A DNA stretch of 17,408 nucleotides from Methanobrevibacter sp. GTDB lineage: Archaea > Methanobacteriota > Methanobacteria > Methanobacteriales > Methanobacteriaceae. Within the stretch, counting starts at the first letter, position 1, and the number at the start of each line of letters is the position of its first letter. The position numbers and the translations under genes are program-made. The DNA lies in NCBI GenBank assembly GCA_017646885.1, contig JAGCLR010000321.1:1-17408 (forward strand). The letters are read 5' to 3'. The notes beneath the pieces were generated by a model, which was given only the letters and a program-made list of their open reading frames with translations, did no database searches and was not told the origin of the DNA. Shown one piece after another: positions 1 through 6,407 of the stretch.

Positions 1-113
1 AGAACAGAAGTCATTGCCGCATTCATAACAGCTTCTTCAATCGTAACATCCTTACCTTTTACATTTCCGGTGATAATGGAAATAAGTTCCTGAACCTTTG
101 TGTATTGTTTCAT
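1..113 (-). CDS. Hypothetical protein, N-terminal part (cut by window edge)
   Basis: The first 37 codons of a minus-strand gene are visible; the rest lies outside the window. The protein begins MKQYTKVQELISII and continues as a mostly helical, soluble-looking sequence with an acidic stretch (VTIEEAV). The ATG at 113 is preceded by AGGAGG (122-127) at a good distance. It is the first gene after the strong promoter at 164-192, so it probably opens an early operon running leftwards. The family is not recognised. Confidence 0.75.
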   Translation of the reverse strand, partial: MKQYTKVQELISIITGNVKGKDVTIEEAVMNAAMTSV

Positions 114-163
114 AATCTGTATCCTCCTTATTTGTTTTTGTTTACTTCCTGTTTACATTATAT

Positions 164-192
164 AGTATAACACATTTTAATGAAAATGTCAA
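164..192 (-). promoter_or_regulatory. Consensus sigma-70 promoter with extended -10
   Basis: Read on the minus strand: TTGACA (192-187), a 17-bp spacer, TATACT (169-164) with TG one base upstream. The predicted start is near 157. It lies between the terminator at 215-261 and the gene starting at 113. About 37 bp around it are identical to the promoter at 14422-14450. Confidence 0.9.
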
Positions 193-214
193 GAGGTTTC
201 AGAAAATTTTTCGA

Positions 215-261
215 TAAAAAATTACACAAACAATAGCTTTTTGAATTACTATTGTTTGTGT
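215..261 (-). terminator. Intrinsic terminator after the 294-554 gene
   Basis: A 13-bp perfect inverted repeat (224-236 with 249-261, arms ACACAAACAATAG/CTATTGTTTGTGT) is followed on the minus strand by a T-rich run (AATTTTTTATC). It ends the single-gene unit 554-294, directly ahead of the promoter at 164-192. Confidence 0.85.
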
Positions 262-293
262 ATTTTTAATAATTATTTTTTTTAAGTATTGTG

Positions 294-554
294 TTATTTG
301 AGTTTTGAAATAGCTCTTTTAGCATTAGCAATATCATTTGCATAATTTCTTAAAAATGTAAGAATAGTATCGTATGTTTCAGCAGTTTCGACACACTCAT
401 CATAACTAATTTCACAAACTCCAGTTTCGCTTGCTTCTTTGGCGTGGTTACGCGCAAAACTCCTCTCTACTTCTAACAAAGTAATAATATCATAGATGGT
501 TTCAAAATCTCTATAGCTAGCTTCTGTCCGTCTTGTATTACTTCTTTTTACCAT
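294..554 (-). CDS. Small hypothetical protein, single-gene unit
   Basis: This is an 86-aa soluble protein with a very basic start (MVKRSNTRR) and a largely helical, acidic body; two cysteines are present but do not form a metal motif. The ATG is preceded by AAGG and GGTGATTTATT, the same start context as the gene at 8693-9157. It stands alone between terminators at 593-624 and 215-261 and has no sigma-70 consensus upstream. Its length, basic start and setting parallel the gene at 14548-14802, although sequence similarity between the two is weak by eye. The family is not recognised; it could be a late or virion-associated protein. Confidence 0.75.
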   Translation of the reverse strand: MVKRSNTRRTEASYRDFETIYDIITLLEVERSFARNHAKEASETGVCEISYDECVETAETYDTILTFLRNYANDIANAKRAISKLK

Positions 555-592
555 AATAAATCACCTTAATTCCTTTCATATATTGTAACAAA

Positions 593-624
593 ATAATAAC
601 AGTCCCCACCAGAACTGTTATTAT
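593..624 (-). terminator. Hairpin terminator after the thyX operon
   Basis: An 11-bp inverted repeat (593-603 with 614-624) with a 10-nt loop is followed on the minus strand by TTTGTT. It lies between the thyX stop at 672 and the gene starting at 554. The stem is AT-rich and the U tail weak, so termination may be partial. Confidence 0.55.
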
Positions 625-645
625 AGTAAAGCTGTGTTTTTTTTT
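622..645 (-). promoter_or_regulatory. A-tract / CACAG-N3-TACTATA element (copy 1)
   Basis: On the minus strand a run of nine A (645-637) is followed directly by CACAG, three bases and TACTATA (628-622), which runs into the hairpin at 593-624. The same order and spacing occur at 14871-14894. TACTATAAT contains a perfect TATAAT, but there is no -35 match. It could be a phage-specific promoter or part of the terminator; the function is unknown. Confidence 0.3.
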
Positions 646-671
646 GTGATATTTTATTATTAAATTTTTAA

Positions 672-1901
672 TCAGATCAATTTTCTCTGTGTTTTGATTG
701 GTCCCCAATAACAAGGTTCTTTGCAGTGAATGCGGTTACACTTCATTAAAACTATACCGTCTTTAATATGCCACTTTAATTGTCCTTCCATAAACTTTGA
801 CTTATTATATTCTCTGTCAAATTTAATAAGATTTTCAATGCAATTATCCATAGTTTCTAATTGAGTTCTTCCACAAAGTCTTTCATCGCATTTATACATG
901 AAATCGGTTATAAGACCTGTTTCAACTACATCGACAAGAGTTGCTATTGGGTATGTTTCTTTTAGTATATTAAGATCTTCCAACCATTCTTTTTCAAGAT
1001 CTGTCCCTCTTAGAATTCTAGGAACATAAAATCTAGATTCCTCTGAACCATCATAACACATGAAATATTTGAGTGTTCTATGTCTATGGAGCTGTGCGAG
1101 GCTGGCGAAGGATACCTTGTATTTGATTAAATAGTTTTCATCATAATGCTCTTTCGAATTCCAGATATTATAGTCTGTTTGCTTTGCTAGGAACTGAAAG
1201 TTTCTTGCCTTATTATCAACAATATGAGCATCATATAGATTCATCCTTGTAATACAATTATATAGATCTTTTATACATTGTAAAACCTCATTGTTAAATT
1301 TTGTTCTTTTTAGATCTAAACTAGCTCCTCCATCATCCCAGCAAGAAATATATACACTGCAAAACTGTCTAATATAACTCCACATTCTAATAGATGTGGT
1401 ATATGTCATTGTGGTACTTGGTGCAAATACACTTAACATATATCTGGCATTTTCTAAAGATAGTTTCTCCCTTAACTTATTGTCAATCTCTGAATCGTAA
1501 CTTTTGATAACATCTTCAAATATCTGAACCCACTTATGATAAAGTTTTTGATTTTGAGAATACTTTTCATTATCGTCGCTCATTACAGTATACCGACCAC
1601 TTTTTTCAGAAGTGTTATAAAATCCAACGCTATTTAGAATCATTGCTGTCATCTTTGGGATATTTTCAAATAGAACTGTAACAAAAGAATGATCCGCAAT
1701 ACTATGATGCCCGGTTTCAGCAACTCTTTTGAATCTCTTTTGTGACTTTTCTGGATCTGTTACTGGTGAATCGAAAAACGGTGTATGCATATAACATACT
1801 CCTGCCATCATTCCTGAATACTGTTCAATTTCTTGAATATCTGTATCTGTTAGATTATTAGCTATATTCTGTTTTGATACTGATAGTATTTTTGCTTCCA
1901 T
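672..1901 (-). CDS. thyX: FAD-dependent thymidylate synthase, long double-domain form
   Basis: ThyX makes dTMP from dUMP using methylene-tetrahydrofolate, NADPH and FAD. The protein is 409 aa, close to twice the usual ThyX length. Two ThyX-like halves are visible. The first (about 55-180) has GHHSIADH at 64-71, YNTSEKSGRY at 95-104 and a C-terminal helix of the ARYxL...TxxxTxSxRxW type (152-174). The second (about 260-360) has QLHRHR at 270-275, the core of the ThyX signature, and SEESRFYVP at 286-294. The position matching RHR in the first half is degenerate, so the active site is probably built from both halves. The ATG follows AAGGAAAG and starts 1 nt after the preceding stop. It is the last gene of the operon that begins at 3797. 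The ThyX assignment is firm; the two-half reading is inferred by eye. Confidence 0.9.
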   Translation of the reverse strand: MEAKILSVSKQNIANNLTDTDIQEIEQYSGMMAGVCYMHTPFFDSPVTDPEKSQKRFKRVAETGHHSIADHSFVTVLFENIPKMTAMILNSVGFYNTSEKSGRYTVMSDDNEKYSQNQKLYHKWVQIFEDVIKSYDSEIDNKLREKLSLENARYMLSVFAPSTTMTYTTSIRMWSYIRQFCSVYISCWDDGGASLDLKRTKFNNEVLQCIKDLYNCITRMNLYDAHIVDNKARNFQFLAKQTDYNIWNSKEHYDENYLIKYKVSFASLAQLHRHRTLKYFMCYDGSEESRFYVPRILRGTDLEKEWLEDLNILKETYPIATLVDVVETGLITDFMYKCDERLCGRTQLETMDNCIENLIKFDREYNKSKFMEGQLKWHIKDGIVLMKCNRIHCKEPCYWGPIKTQRKLI

Positions 1902-1902
1902 A

Positions 1903-2628
1903 TTACTTTCCTTTCTTGTTATCTGCGATATTTAAAAACTCACAGGCTTTTTCACAGGTTTCTTTATCCCTGAAATAGGTATGCATTAGGTTATATCTGT
2001 TATCGTAAGAAAATTTCTCTCCGTTATAAACTTTTGAAATAGTTGTTATCCAACTGCAATCATGATCTTCTTTTCCATATTTCCTCTTAAATGACTCTGG
2101 AACAAGATAGCTAAATTTCACATCGGCAAATTCTGCATTCGAACTATAGAATTTATCAACGTGCTCTAGTTGAACAAGAACTCCCTCAACCGGCCTTGAA
2201 ATATATTTTTTCTGGCTACAGTAAGGACAATCTTCCTCAAAATCTTTTCCTGATGGAGACTTGAAGTGAAGTCTTCTACGATCATCACATTTATTACACT
2301 TGTCCTTTATATATTCGTAATTACCGTCAATGCACCATGCGGGTGATTGTGCGACATTGATGAAATCTTTAAATTTCATCTTTCTTGCTTTTTCTTCTAC
2401 ATCTTGGTTTGCCATCTTTAATTTATATTCCATGTCACGCATTCTTGAATCATATTCATTTTTCTTATCTCGGAACTCTCTAAGTTCCTCAATTTCTTTT
2501 TCAAGTCTTTCAATCTTATCTTTTATTTCTTGCTTAACTTGATCCTTCAACGATTTCTTCAAGTCATAAATCATTTCATCGAATTCAGAAGTACCATCGT
2601 CATCCCAAAAATCCTGTCCAAGATACAC
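1903..2628 (-). CDS. Coiled-coil protein with a four-cysteine zinc-binding motif
   Basis: The N-terminal third is a long charged coiled coil (about residues 20-85, rich in K/E/R with heptad-like spacing). It is followed by a Cx2C...Cx2C zinc-ribbon-like motif (CNKC and CPYC, about 20 residues apart) and a mixed alpha/beta C-terminal part. No family is recognised. Start choice: an ATG at 2643 directly follows the upstream stop but has no ribosome site; the GTG at 2628 has GGAGGAG six bases upstream and is preferred (241 aa; 246 aa from the ATG). It sits between the small membrane protein and thyX with 1-nt spacing, so it is co-transcribed with them. A structural or regulatory role linked to nucleotide metabolism is possible but unproven. 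Confidence 0.8.
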   Translation of the reverse strand: MYLGQDFWDDDGTSEFDEMIYDLKKSLKDQVKQEIKDKIERLEKEIEELREFRDKKNEYDSRMRDMEYKLKMANQDVEEKARKMKFKDFINVAQSPAWCIDGNYEYIKDKCNKCDDRRRLHFKSPSGKDFEEDCPYCSQKKYISRPVEGVLVQLEHVDKFYSSNAEFADVKFSYLVPESFKRKYGKEDHDCSWITTISKVYNGEKFSYDNRYNLMHTYFRDKETCEKACEFLNIADNKKGK

Positions 2629-2643
2629 TTTAATCTCCTCCAT

Positions 2644-2889
2644 TCAAATAATTTCTAAATGTCTCAGGGTGAAATAATCGAAAAGGATTACTGCTATAAA
2701 TGTAATTAAACAAAGCAATTTTAAAATAAGTTCATAATGTTTAAGCTCTTTAAAATTGTCTAACCATTCAACAATGTTTGCTGAGATTATGCAAAGAACA
2801 CATAGCACAATATTTACTAAGAACATAAACAGAAGAGTTATTAGGTTTGATAGATTTAATTGCATGAGTTTTTCAAGCATAGTTGTCAT
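2644..2889 (-). CDS. Small membrane protein, two predicted TM helices
   Basis: This 81-aa protein has two clear hydrophobic segments, about residues 15-38 (LITLLFMFLVNIVLCVLCII) and 56-75 (LILKLLCLITFIAVILFDYF), joined by a short polar loop. There is no signal-peptide cleavage site. The ATG at 2889 overlaps the stop of the 42-aa gene (ATGA), which suggests translational coupling; a second ATG at 2880 is also possible. The stop is directly followed by the next gene. The function is unknown; its place inside a nucleotide-metabolism operon is unusual. Confidence 0.75.
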   Translation of the reverse strand: MTTMLEKLMQLNLSNLITLLFMFLVNIVLCVLCIISANIVEWLDNFKELKHYELILKLLCLITFIAVILFDYFTLRHLEII

Positions 2890-3014
2890 CTCTTTCTTGA
2901 CTTAGATGAATTTATCAGAATTCCAAAAACAAGTAGAATTGCTAAAGGCCAAAATTTCACAAATATTCCAAGAACAACAATGAAAATAACCAATGGTAAA
3001 TAGTGACTTTTCAT
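2886..3014 (-). CDS. 42-aa membrane peptide
   Basis: This short gene has ATG at 3014 with AGGAAG seven bases upstream. It encodes a 42-aa peptide that starts MKSHYLPLVIFIVVLGIF and ends with the basic tail SKSRKR. The hydrophobic region (about 6-33) is interrupted by KFWP, so it could form one long helix or a re-entrant hairpin, with the basic tail on the cytoplasmic side by the positive-inside rule. The stop overlaps the next start (ATGA at 2889-2886), and the start lies 3 nt after the phosphoribosyltransferase stop. This tight fit on both sides is the main evidence that it is real. Confidence 0.7.
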   Translation of the reverse strand: MKSHYLPLVIFIVVLGIFVKFWPLAILLVFGILINSSKSRKR

Positions 3015-3017
3015 TTT

Positions 3018-3797
3018 TCATCTTCCTATCAAAGTAAAAATATAGATTTCGCTTTTTGGATTTATTGCTCTTATAATTTTAAGAATCTCATGAAGTGTTG
3101 AACCGCTTGTGTTTATGTCATCAATAATCAATATTTTCCCGTTTTGAATAGCTTTAATTGTTTCTTCTGCTTCTTTACTTATGTTCAAATAATTCTGAAT
3201 ATATTTTCTGTATTTGTATTTCACAGAATCCGCAATCGAAAAATAAGTAAGATTATGTATTTTCGGCATTAAAGCATTTTCAATATAATTATGAATTTGA
3301 TTATATTGGTTATCACCAATTTCACCTTCATAATCGTTATTAAATTTTTCCCAGTTAAAATCTACATCTCTTGGTAATGACTTAACTAATTCAAAAGATC
3401 TCTTTTTACATTCATTGGATATAAATTCATGAACCTCTCTGACAAGTGTTTTCATTAGATTTGTTCTGCCAGATCTAGGACTCAACATAATATCAAAATT
3501 CATAAGATTAGCTCTTTTATCAAAAAATCTAAGAGGTTTATCTATAAATTTTATTAAAGTAGATTCATCTATTCCATCATTATCTAAATTCTTCAACCAG
3601 TGAATTATTGTTGTCCTATCTTTTCTACTTGCATTGTTATTAAATGTATATCCAAAATAGTAAACATTTCCACCAAATTCAGATTCATAAATATCCGGAG
3701 AAAGAATATTCATAACATCATTCGGGCTGTCCTTATCTGAATTATAAACTACTTTGTCATTTTCTATGGATAACCCGTCATATAAAAGTTTTATCAT
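3018..3797 (-). CDS. ComF-like type I phosphoribosyltransferase
   Basis: Near the C terminus (about 221-239) the protein has ILIIDDINTSGSTLHEIL, the PRPP-binding loop of type I phosphoribosyltransferases (hydrophobic-DD-x-x-TSG-T). It ends in TLIGR, like the TLAR end of ComF-type proteins. It is 259 aa, with an N-terminal region of about 200 residues that I cannot assign. Such enzymes join or remove a base or other group at PRPP; the substrate cannot be read from the sequence. The ATG follows GAAGGTGAG. It is the first gene of an operon with two membrane peptides, a zinc protein and ThyX, which points to nucleotide salvage. Expression is probably controlled by the structured leader at 3824-3929. 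Confidence 0.8.
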   Translation of the reverse strand: MIKLLYDGLSIENDKVVYNSDKDSPNDVMNILSPDIYESEFGGNVYYFGYTFNNNASRKDRTTIIHWLKNLDNDGIDESTLIKFIDKPLRFFDKRANLMNFDIMLSPRSGRTNLMKTLVREVHEFISNECKKRSFELVKSLPRDVDFNWEKFNNDYEGEIGDNQYNQIHNYIENALMPKIHNLTYFSIADSVKYKYRKYIQNYLNISKEAEETIKAIQNGKILIIDDINTSGSTLHEILKIIRAINPKSEIYIFTLIGR

Positions 3798-3823
3798 TAT
3801 AATCTCACCTTCTTTATAAATAT

Positions 3824-3862
3824 AAAACCCACCTAAAAGGTAGTGGACTTTTAGGTGGGTTT
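3824..3862 (-). terminator. Terminator-type hairpin inside a leader (candidate attenuator)
   Basis: A 15-bp perfect inverted repeat (3824/3825-3839 with 3848-3862) has an 8-nt loop (UCCACUAC on the transcript) and is followed by UUUUAUAUUUAU. It lies downstream of the promoter at 3936-3964 and upstream of the gene at 3797, so it can stop transcripts from that promoter. The other terminators in the window come before the promoter instead. Confidence 0.75.
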
Positions 3863-3929
3863 ATTTATAATAATACCGGGAATCCCGATAAATATTATTG
3901 AATTATTGTATAAAGCCACTACTCTTTAC
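3824..3929 (-). ncRNA. Structured leader RNA with predicted loop-loop pairing
   Basis: The transcript predicted to start at 3929 can form three hairpins. H1 (3929-3910) has stem GUAAAG/CUUUAU and loop AGUAGUGG. H2 (3899-3869) has a CGGG/CCCG core with an AU-rich outer stem. H3 is the terminator-like hairpin with loop UCCACUAC. Seven loop bases of H1 (GUAGUGG, 3922-3916) are complementary to seven loop bases of H3 (CCACUAC, 3846-3840). This is a candidate kissing-loop attenuator or riboswitch for the downstream phosphoribosyltransferase-ThyX operon. It matches no riboswitch class I know. It is a prediction from sequence only. Confidence 0.5.
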
Positions 3930-3935
3930 ATTTAC

Positions 3936-3964
3936 ATTATAACATATTATTCTATGAATGTCAA
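3936..3964 (-). promoter_or_regulatory. Consensus sigma-70 promoter with extended -10
   Basis: On the minus strand: TTGACA (3964-3959), 17-bp spacer, TATAAT (3941-3936) with TG upstream. Both hexamers match consensus perfectly. The predicted start at 3929 coincides with the first base of leader hairpin H1. It drives the operon 3797-672. Confidence 0.9.
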
Positions 3965-4016
3965 TAGTAACTTATTACAAATTATATTAAGATGATGTAC
4001 TTATTATTCATAACTA

Positions 4017-4571
4017 TCAAACAAAATCTTGATATATTTTAGAACCGGTAGCTCCTGTTTGTCCTTGGTACTTTCCTTTATATGGATTTTTTGCACTATA
4101 ATCCATCTGTGCGAAAACTAACTGACCAACTCTTGTTCCTGATTTAATATTTATCGCCCAGTTGCTAGCATTGAACAATTCAAGTGTGATCTGTCCTTCA
4201 AATCCAGGATCCACCCAACCGGCATTTTGAATAAACAAACCAAGTCTGCCAATAGATGATCTTCCCTCTACAAATGCAGTTACATTATTTGGAAGTTTTA
4301 TATATTCCTGTGTTGTTGCTAAAACAAACTGTTTAGGAAGAAGTAAATAATTATCAGTTTCTATAATAGCATACTCCACTGGTTTATCTAGCTCAATAAT
4401 TCCTTCGGTAGGACAAATATCAGCACTTTTAATAACACTGAAAGAGTTTCCTATAGTAATATCTAAACTTGCTGGTTGAACGGCCTCTGGTGTTAATTTG
4501 GTTGATTTTGTAGTATCACAAAGTATGTCGCACTGTATGTATTTTTGAATTGTTCTATCAGATAGTATCAT
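4017..4571 (-). CDS. dcd: dCTP deaminase, possibly bifunctional with dUTPase activity
   Basis: The enzyme deaminates dCTP to dUTP and feeds dTMP synthesis. The 184 aa match the family length and carry its motifs: QPASLDI (32-38), GRSSIGRLGLF (103-113) with the phosphate-binding S/R residues, GWVDPGFEGQITLEL (118-132) including the catalytic glutamate (E131), and a C-terminal tail KYQGQTGATGSKIYQDF (167-183). This layout resembles the bifunctional dCTP deaminase/dUTPase of mycobacteria and archaea more than the E. coli enzyme, so it may go directly to dUMP; that is an inference. The ATG has GGAGG seven bases upstream and overlaps the preceding stop (ATGA). It is the last gene of its operon and complements ThyX in the next one. 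Confidence 0.92.
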   Translation of the reverse strand: MILSDRTIQKYIQCDILCDTTKSTKLTPEAVQPASLDITIGNSFSVIKSADICPTEGIIELDKPVEYAIIETDNYLLLPKQFVLATTQEYIKLPNNVTAFVEGRSSIGRLGLFIQNAGWVDPGFEGQITLELFNASNWAINIKSGTRVGQLVFAQMDYSAKNPYKGKYQGQTGATGSKIYQDFV

Positions 4572-5173
4572 TTAGATTCCTCCATATTCATCATTCTGTC
4601 GATTCTTAATCTATCATAATGCAGCTTTGAATAAATTTCTTTAATGTCCCCAAACTTATCAAAAACCTCTTCAGCAGATGGATAAATCAAATCGTCAAAC
4701 AAAATTTCAAATAGAATAGAATCATGGAACATTCCGTCCATCAACTTTGTTGTTTGCCTTAATGTTGCAACTTCGCGTCCACCGTATTTCTTGATAAACC
4801 TTCTATAAGCATTGCATACTGGATTCATTGCAAAACATTGAAACTCAATTCTACTTAGATTAAACTTATAAAATATATCATCAATAACTCTTAAAACGTC
4901 TGCAATAAATTCATAGCAATAAGAATCCTCAAAGCACATAATTCCAAACCACTTAGCGTAAGAAGAATTATCATCGTATGTATAGCAAATGTAACCAAGT
5001 ATATTTTCATTTTTATCAACTGATACAAAGCATCTCTGATAATAACAATTATCTGGAAGTACAATTTCATTTTTGCCTGATGTATCATAAAAATATTTGT
5101 ACTTTTCGTCATACCAAGTCTCAACTAATTTTTTATGGAGTTTATCCCTGTAAAGTTGCGCTGGCTTTAGCAT
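4568..5173 (-). CDS. GNAT-like N-acetyltransferase
   Basis: This 201-aa protein fits the GNAT fold by pattern. It has a central strand NILGYICYTYDD (about 58-69 from this start), and a late segment with NPVCNAYRRFIKKYGG followed by strands ending in DGMFHDSILFEILFD, as in RimJ/RimL-like acetyltransferases. The usual Q/R-x-x-G-x-G/A acetyl-CoA loop is not clear, so the assignment is tentative and the substrate is unknown. Start: the open frame has a TTG at 5179, but the ATG at 5173 is preferred because AGGAGG lies nine bases before it. It overlaps the NUMOD1 gene upstream and dcd downstream (ATGA). Confidence 0.6.
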   Translation of the reverse strand: MLKPAQLYRDKLHKKLVETWYDEKYKYFYDTSGKNEIVLPDNCYYQRCFVSVDKNENILGYICYTYDDNSSYAKWFGIMCFEDSYCYEFIADVLRVIDDIFYKFNLSRIEFQCFAMNPVCNAYRRFIKKYGGREVATLRQTTKLMDGMFHDSILFEILFDDLIYPSAEEVFDKFGDIKEIYSKLHYDRLRIDRMMNMEESK

Positions 5174-5378
5174 CTTCAAGCTCCTCCTGTGTTATAAGTT
5201 TTTTCCATTTATACCCCTTTGCGGTATTATTGATGCCAGTACAGACTGCACTAATAGAAGATGCCGGTACGCCTGTTTGTCTACTGGCCTCAGTCATATT
5301 TGGAAATATTCTAATAACTTTCTCATCTAAAGTCATCATTGCTACTGGATAAGGTCTTCTATCCATTATTTGACGCAC
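5142..5378 (-). CDS. Stand-alone NUMOD1 DNA-binding protein
   Basis: The central part (YPVAMMTLDEKVIRIFPNMT... then ASSISAVCTGINN...GYKW) matches the NUMOD1 pattern, a small helix-turn-helix module usually found at the C terminus of HNH or GIY-YIG homing endonucleases. No nuclease domain is present in this gene or in the neighbouring genes. Start is uncertain: GTG 5378 has GGAAAGG nine bases upstream and is preferred; ATG 5366 overlaps the preceding stop (ATGGATAG); ATG 5387 is too close to the ribosome site. The product is 74-81 aa. It may be the remnant of a homing endonuclease or a small free DNA-binding protein. Confidence 0.65.
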   Translation of the reverse strand: MRQIMDRRPYPVAMMTLDEKVIRIFPNMTEASRQTGVPASSISAVCTGINNTAKGYKWKKLITQEELEDAKASATLQG

Positions 5379-5544
5379 TGTTATCATCCTTTCCAATATT
5401 AGATCTATTGTGAAACCACTTATACAGTTCATTTTCTTTATCAAGGTGCTTCTCACATACTTGTGAACACAAATTATATATTTCCTCTTCGTCAAAGTTT
5501 TCTAGCATTTTTAGGAAAACATCCTCATCTTTTACATCGGACAT
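5359..5544 (-). CDS. Small acidic hypothetical protein
   Basis: This 61-aa acidic protein (start MSDVKDEDVFLKMLENFDEE) is helical in its first half, with two cysteines (CSQVCEKH) and a polar tail. The ATG is preceded by GAGGTGG and follows the DUF1653-like stop without a gap. Its 3' end overlaps the start of the NUMOD1 gene, so the two are probably translationally coupled. No family is recognised. Confidence 0.65.
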   Translation of the reverse strand: MSDVKDEDVFLKMLENFDEEEIYNLCSQVCEKHLDKENELYKWFHNRSNIGKDDNSASNNG

Positions 5545-5859
5545 TTATACCACCTCAAATTTATATTCTTGTTTGATATCTGGGTATTTCCCTTTATCCA
5601 CTTTTGAAAAGAAATCAAGAACATCCCTTATAAACAGATCTCCATTCCCATATAATGCTTTATAAATAATCACAGGGGTATAAATATTTTCGTTCTTTGA
5701 GGACGCATCATTTCCTCTTCCAATGATCTGATATAGAAACATCATTGGATCATCAGTTTCTTTCAGTGTTTCTCTTTTGAAATGTTTTACAATATCCCCA
5801 CATTTGAATTCTCTTTCATATCCAAGAATACTTATCTTTTCTCCAAAGTTAATGTTCAC
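5545..5859 (-). CDS. DUF1653-like protein
   Basis: The sequence follows the DUF1653 pattern: a G-x-I-V-x-H-F-K-R element near residue 22, a YQIIGRGNDAS segment, then VIIYKALYGNGDLFIRDVLDFF and a closing KYPDIKQEYKFE. DUF1653 proteins are small, often phage or bacterial, and have no firm function; a beta-barrel ligand- or nucleic-acid-binding role is only suggested. Length is 104 aa from the GTG at 5859. The open frame goes further up to a TTG at 5901, but the GTG overlaps the stop of the nucleotidase gene (GTGA), as with other coupled pairs here, so it is preferred. Confidence 0.75.
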   Translation of the reverse strand: MNINFGEKISILGYEREFKCGDIVKHFKRETLKETDDPMMFLYQIIGRGNDASSKNENIYTPVIIYKALYGNGDLFIRDVLDFFSKVDKGKYPDIKQEYKFEVV

Positions 5860-6407
5860 AAAGCACCCAACCTTTCTAAAACTTCTTTTATTTCTGACCA
5901 ATCTTTAACTCTGAAATCGGCAGAATCACACTCTTGATTCCACGGCTGATCAAACAAAATAAAAATACAATTAGGATTCACATTTTCAATATGCTTAATA
6001 TGATCATCAATCACAATATCAGCATTTACAGATGACTTATCTTTTGTTATTAAAAGTTGATCATCTGCATAAATATATGGAAAATGTTTATTTATGAATT
6101 CTAATCTAGACTGAATAGCATCATAACTTATAGAAGAAACAAATCTTATAGTATGCCCGTTTTCGCACAACATCCTGATCACTTCTTTACTTCCACAAAG
6201 AGGATCTAATGTTGCATGAAAGGCATTGTTCTTAAAAAATAGAATATTTAGAACATCTTCCGGAAGTCCTGTGGCTCTTGAAAGGGCATAGATATTAAAA
6301 TCCTCTATTTCATATTTTTTATCTGTTGCTTGAATTCCATTCAAATAGTATCTAAACTTATAAATGAAATCATTTATAGTGTTATCTATATCAATGTTCA
6401 CTTGCAT
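5856..6407 (-). CDS. HAD-family 5'(3')-deoxyribonucleotidase-like protein
   Basis: This 183-aa HAD-superfamily phosphatase resembles the small NT5C/YqfW-type nucleotidases. Motif I is DIDNT at 5-9 (both aspartates and the threonine present), motif II is the serine pair after RFV (S91/S92), a candidate motif III lysine is K122 or K124, and motif IV is IVIDDH (D134, D135). These enzymes remove phosphate from (deoxy)nucleoside monophosphates; in phages they can shape dNMP pools or degrade a particular host nucleotide. Substrate is not readable. The ATG follows AAAGGAG and overlaps the preceding gene by 17 nt. Confidence 0.8.
   Translation of the reverse strand: MQVNIDIDNTINDFIYKFRYYLNGIQATDKKYEIEDFNIYALSRATGLPEDVLNILFFKNNAFHATLDPLCGSKEVIRMLCENGHTIRFVSSISYDAIQSRLEFINKHFPYIYADDQLLITKDKSSVNADIVIDDHIKHIENVNPNCIFILFDQPWNQECDSADFRVKDWSEIKEVLERLGAL

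Noticed and set aside
593..645. A promoter whose transcript would begin with the hairpin at 593-624 (5'-end stabilising stem-loop)
   Set aside because: The TATAAT overlaps the hairpin stem, so the predicted start falls in the loop and the 5' arm would not be transcribed.
2330..2542. Open frames on the plus strand (such as 2330-2542, 4978-5352, 10176-10514, 14251-14532)
   Set aside because: They lie opposite minus-strand genes with good ribosome sites, lack their own ribosome sites, and have the skewed Ser/Phe/Leu/Ile composition expected from the complement of Lys/Glu-rich coding DNA.
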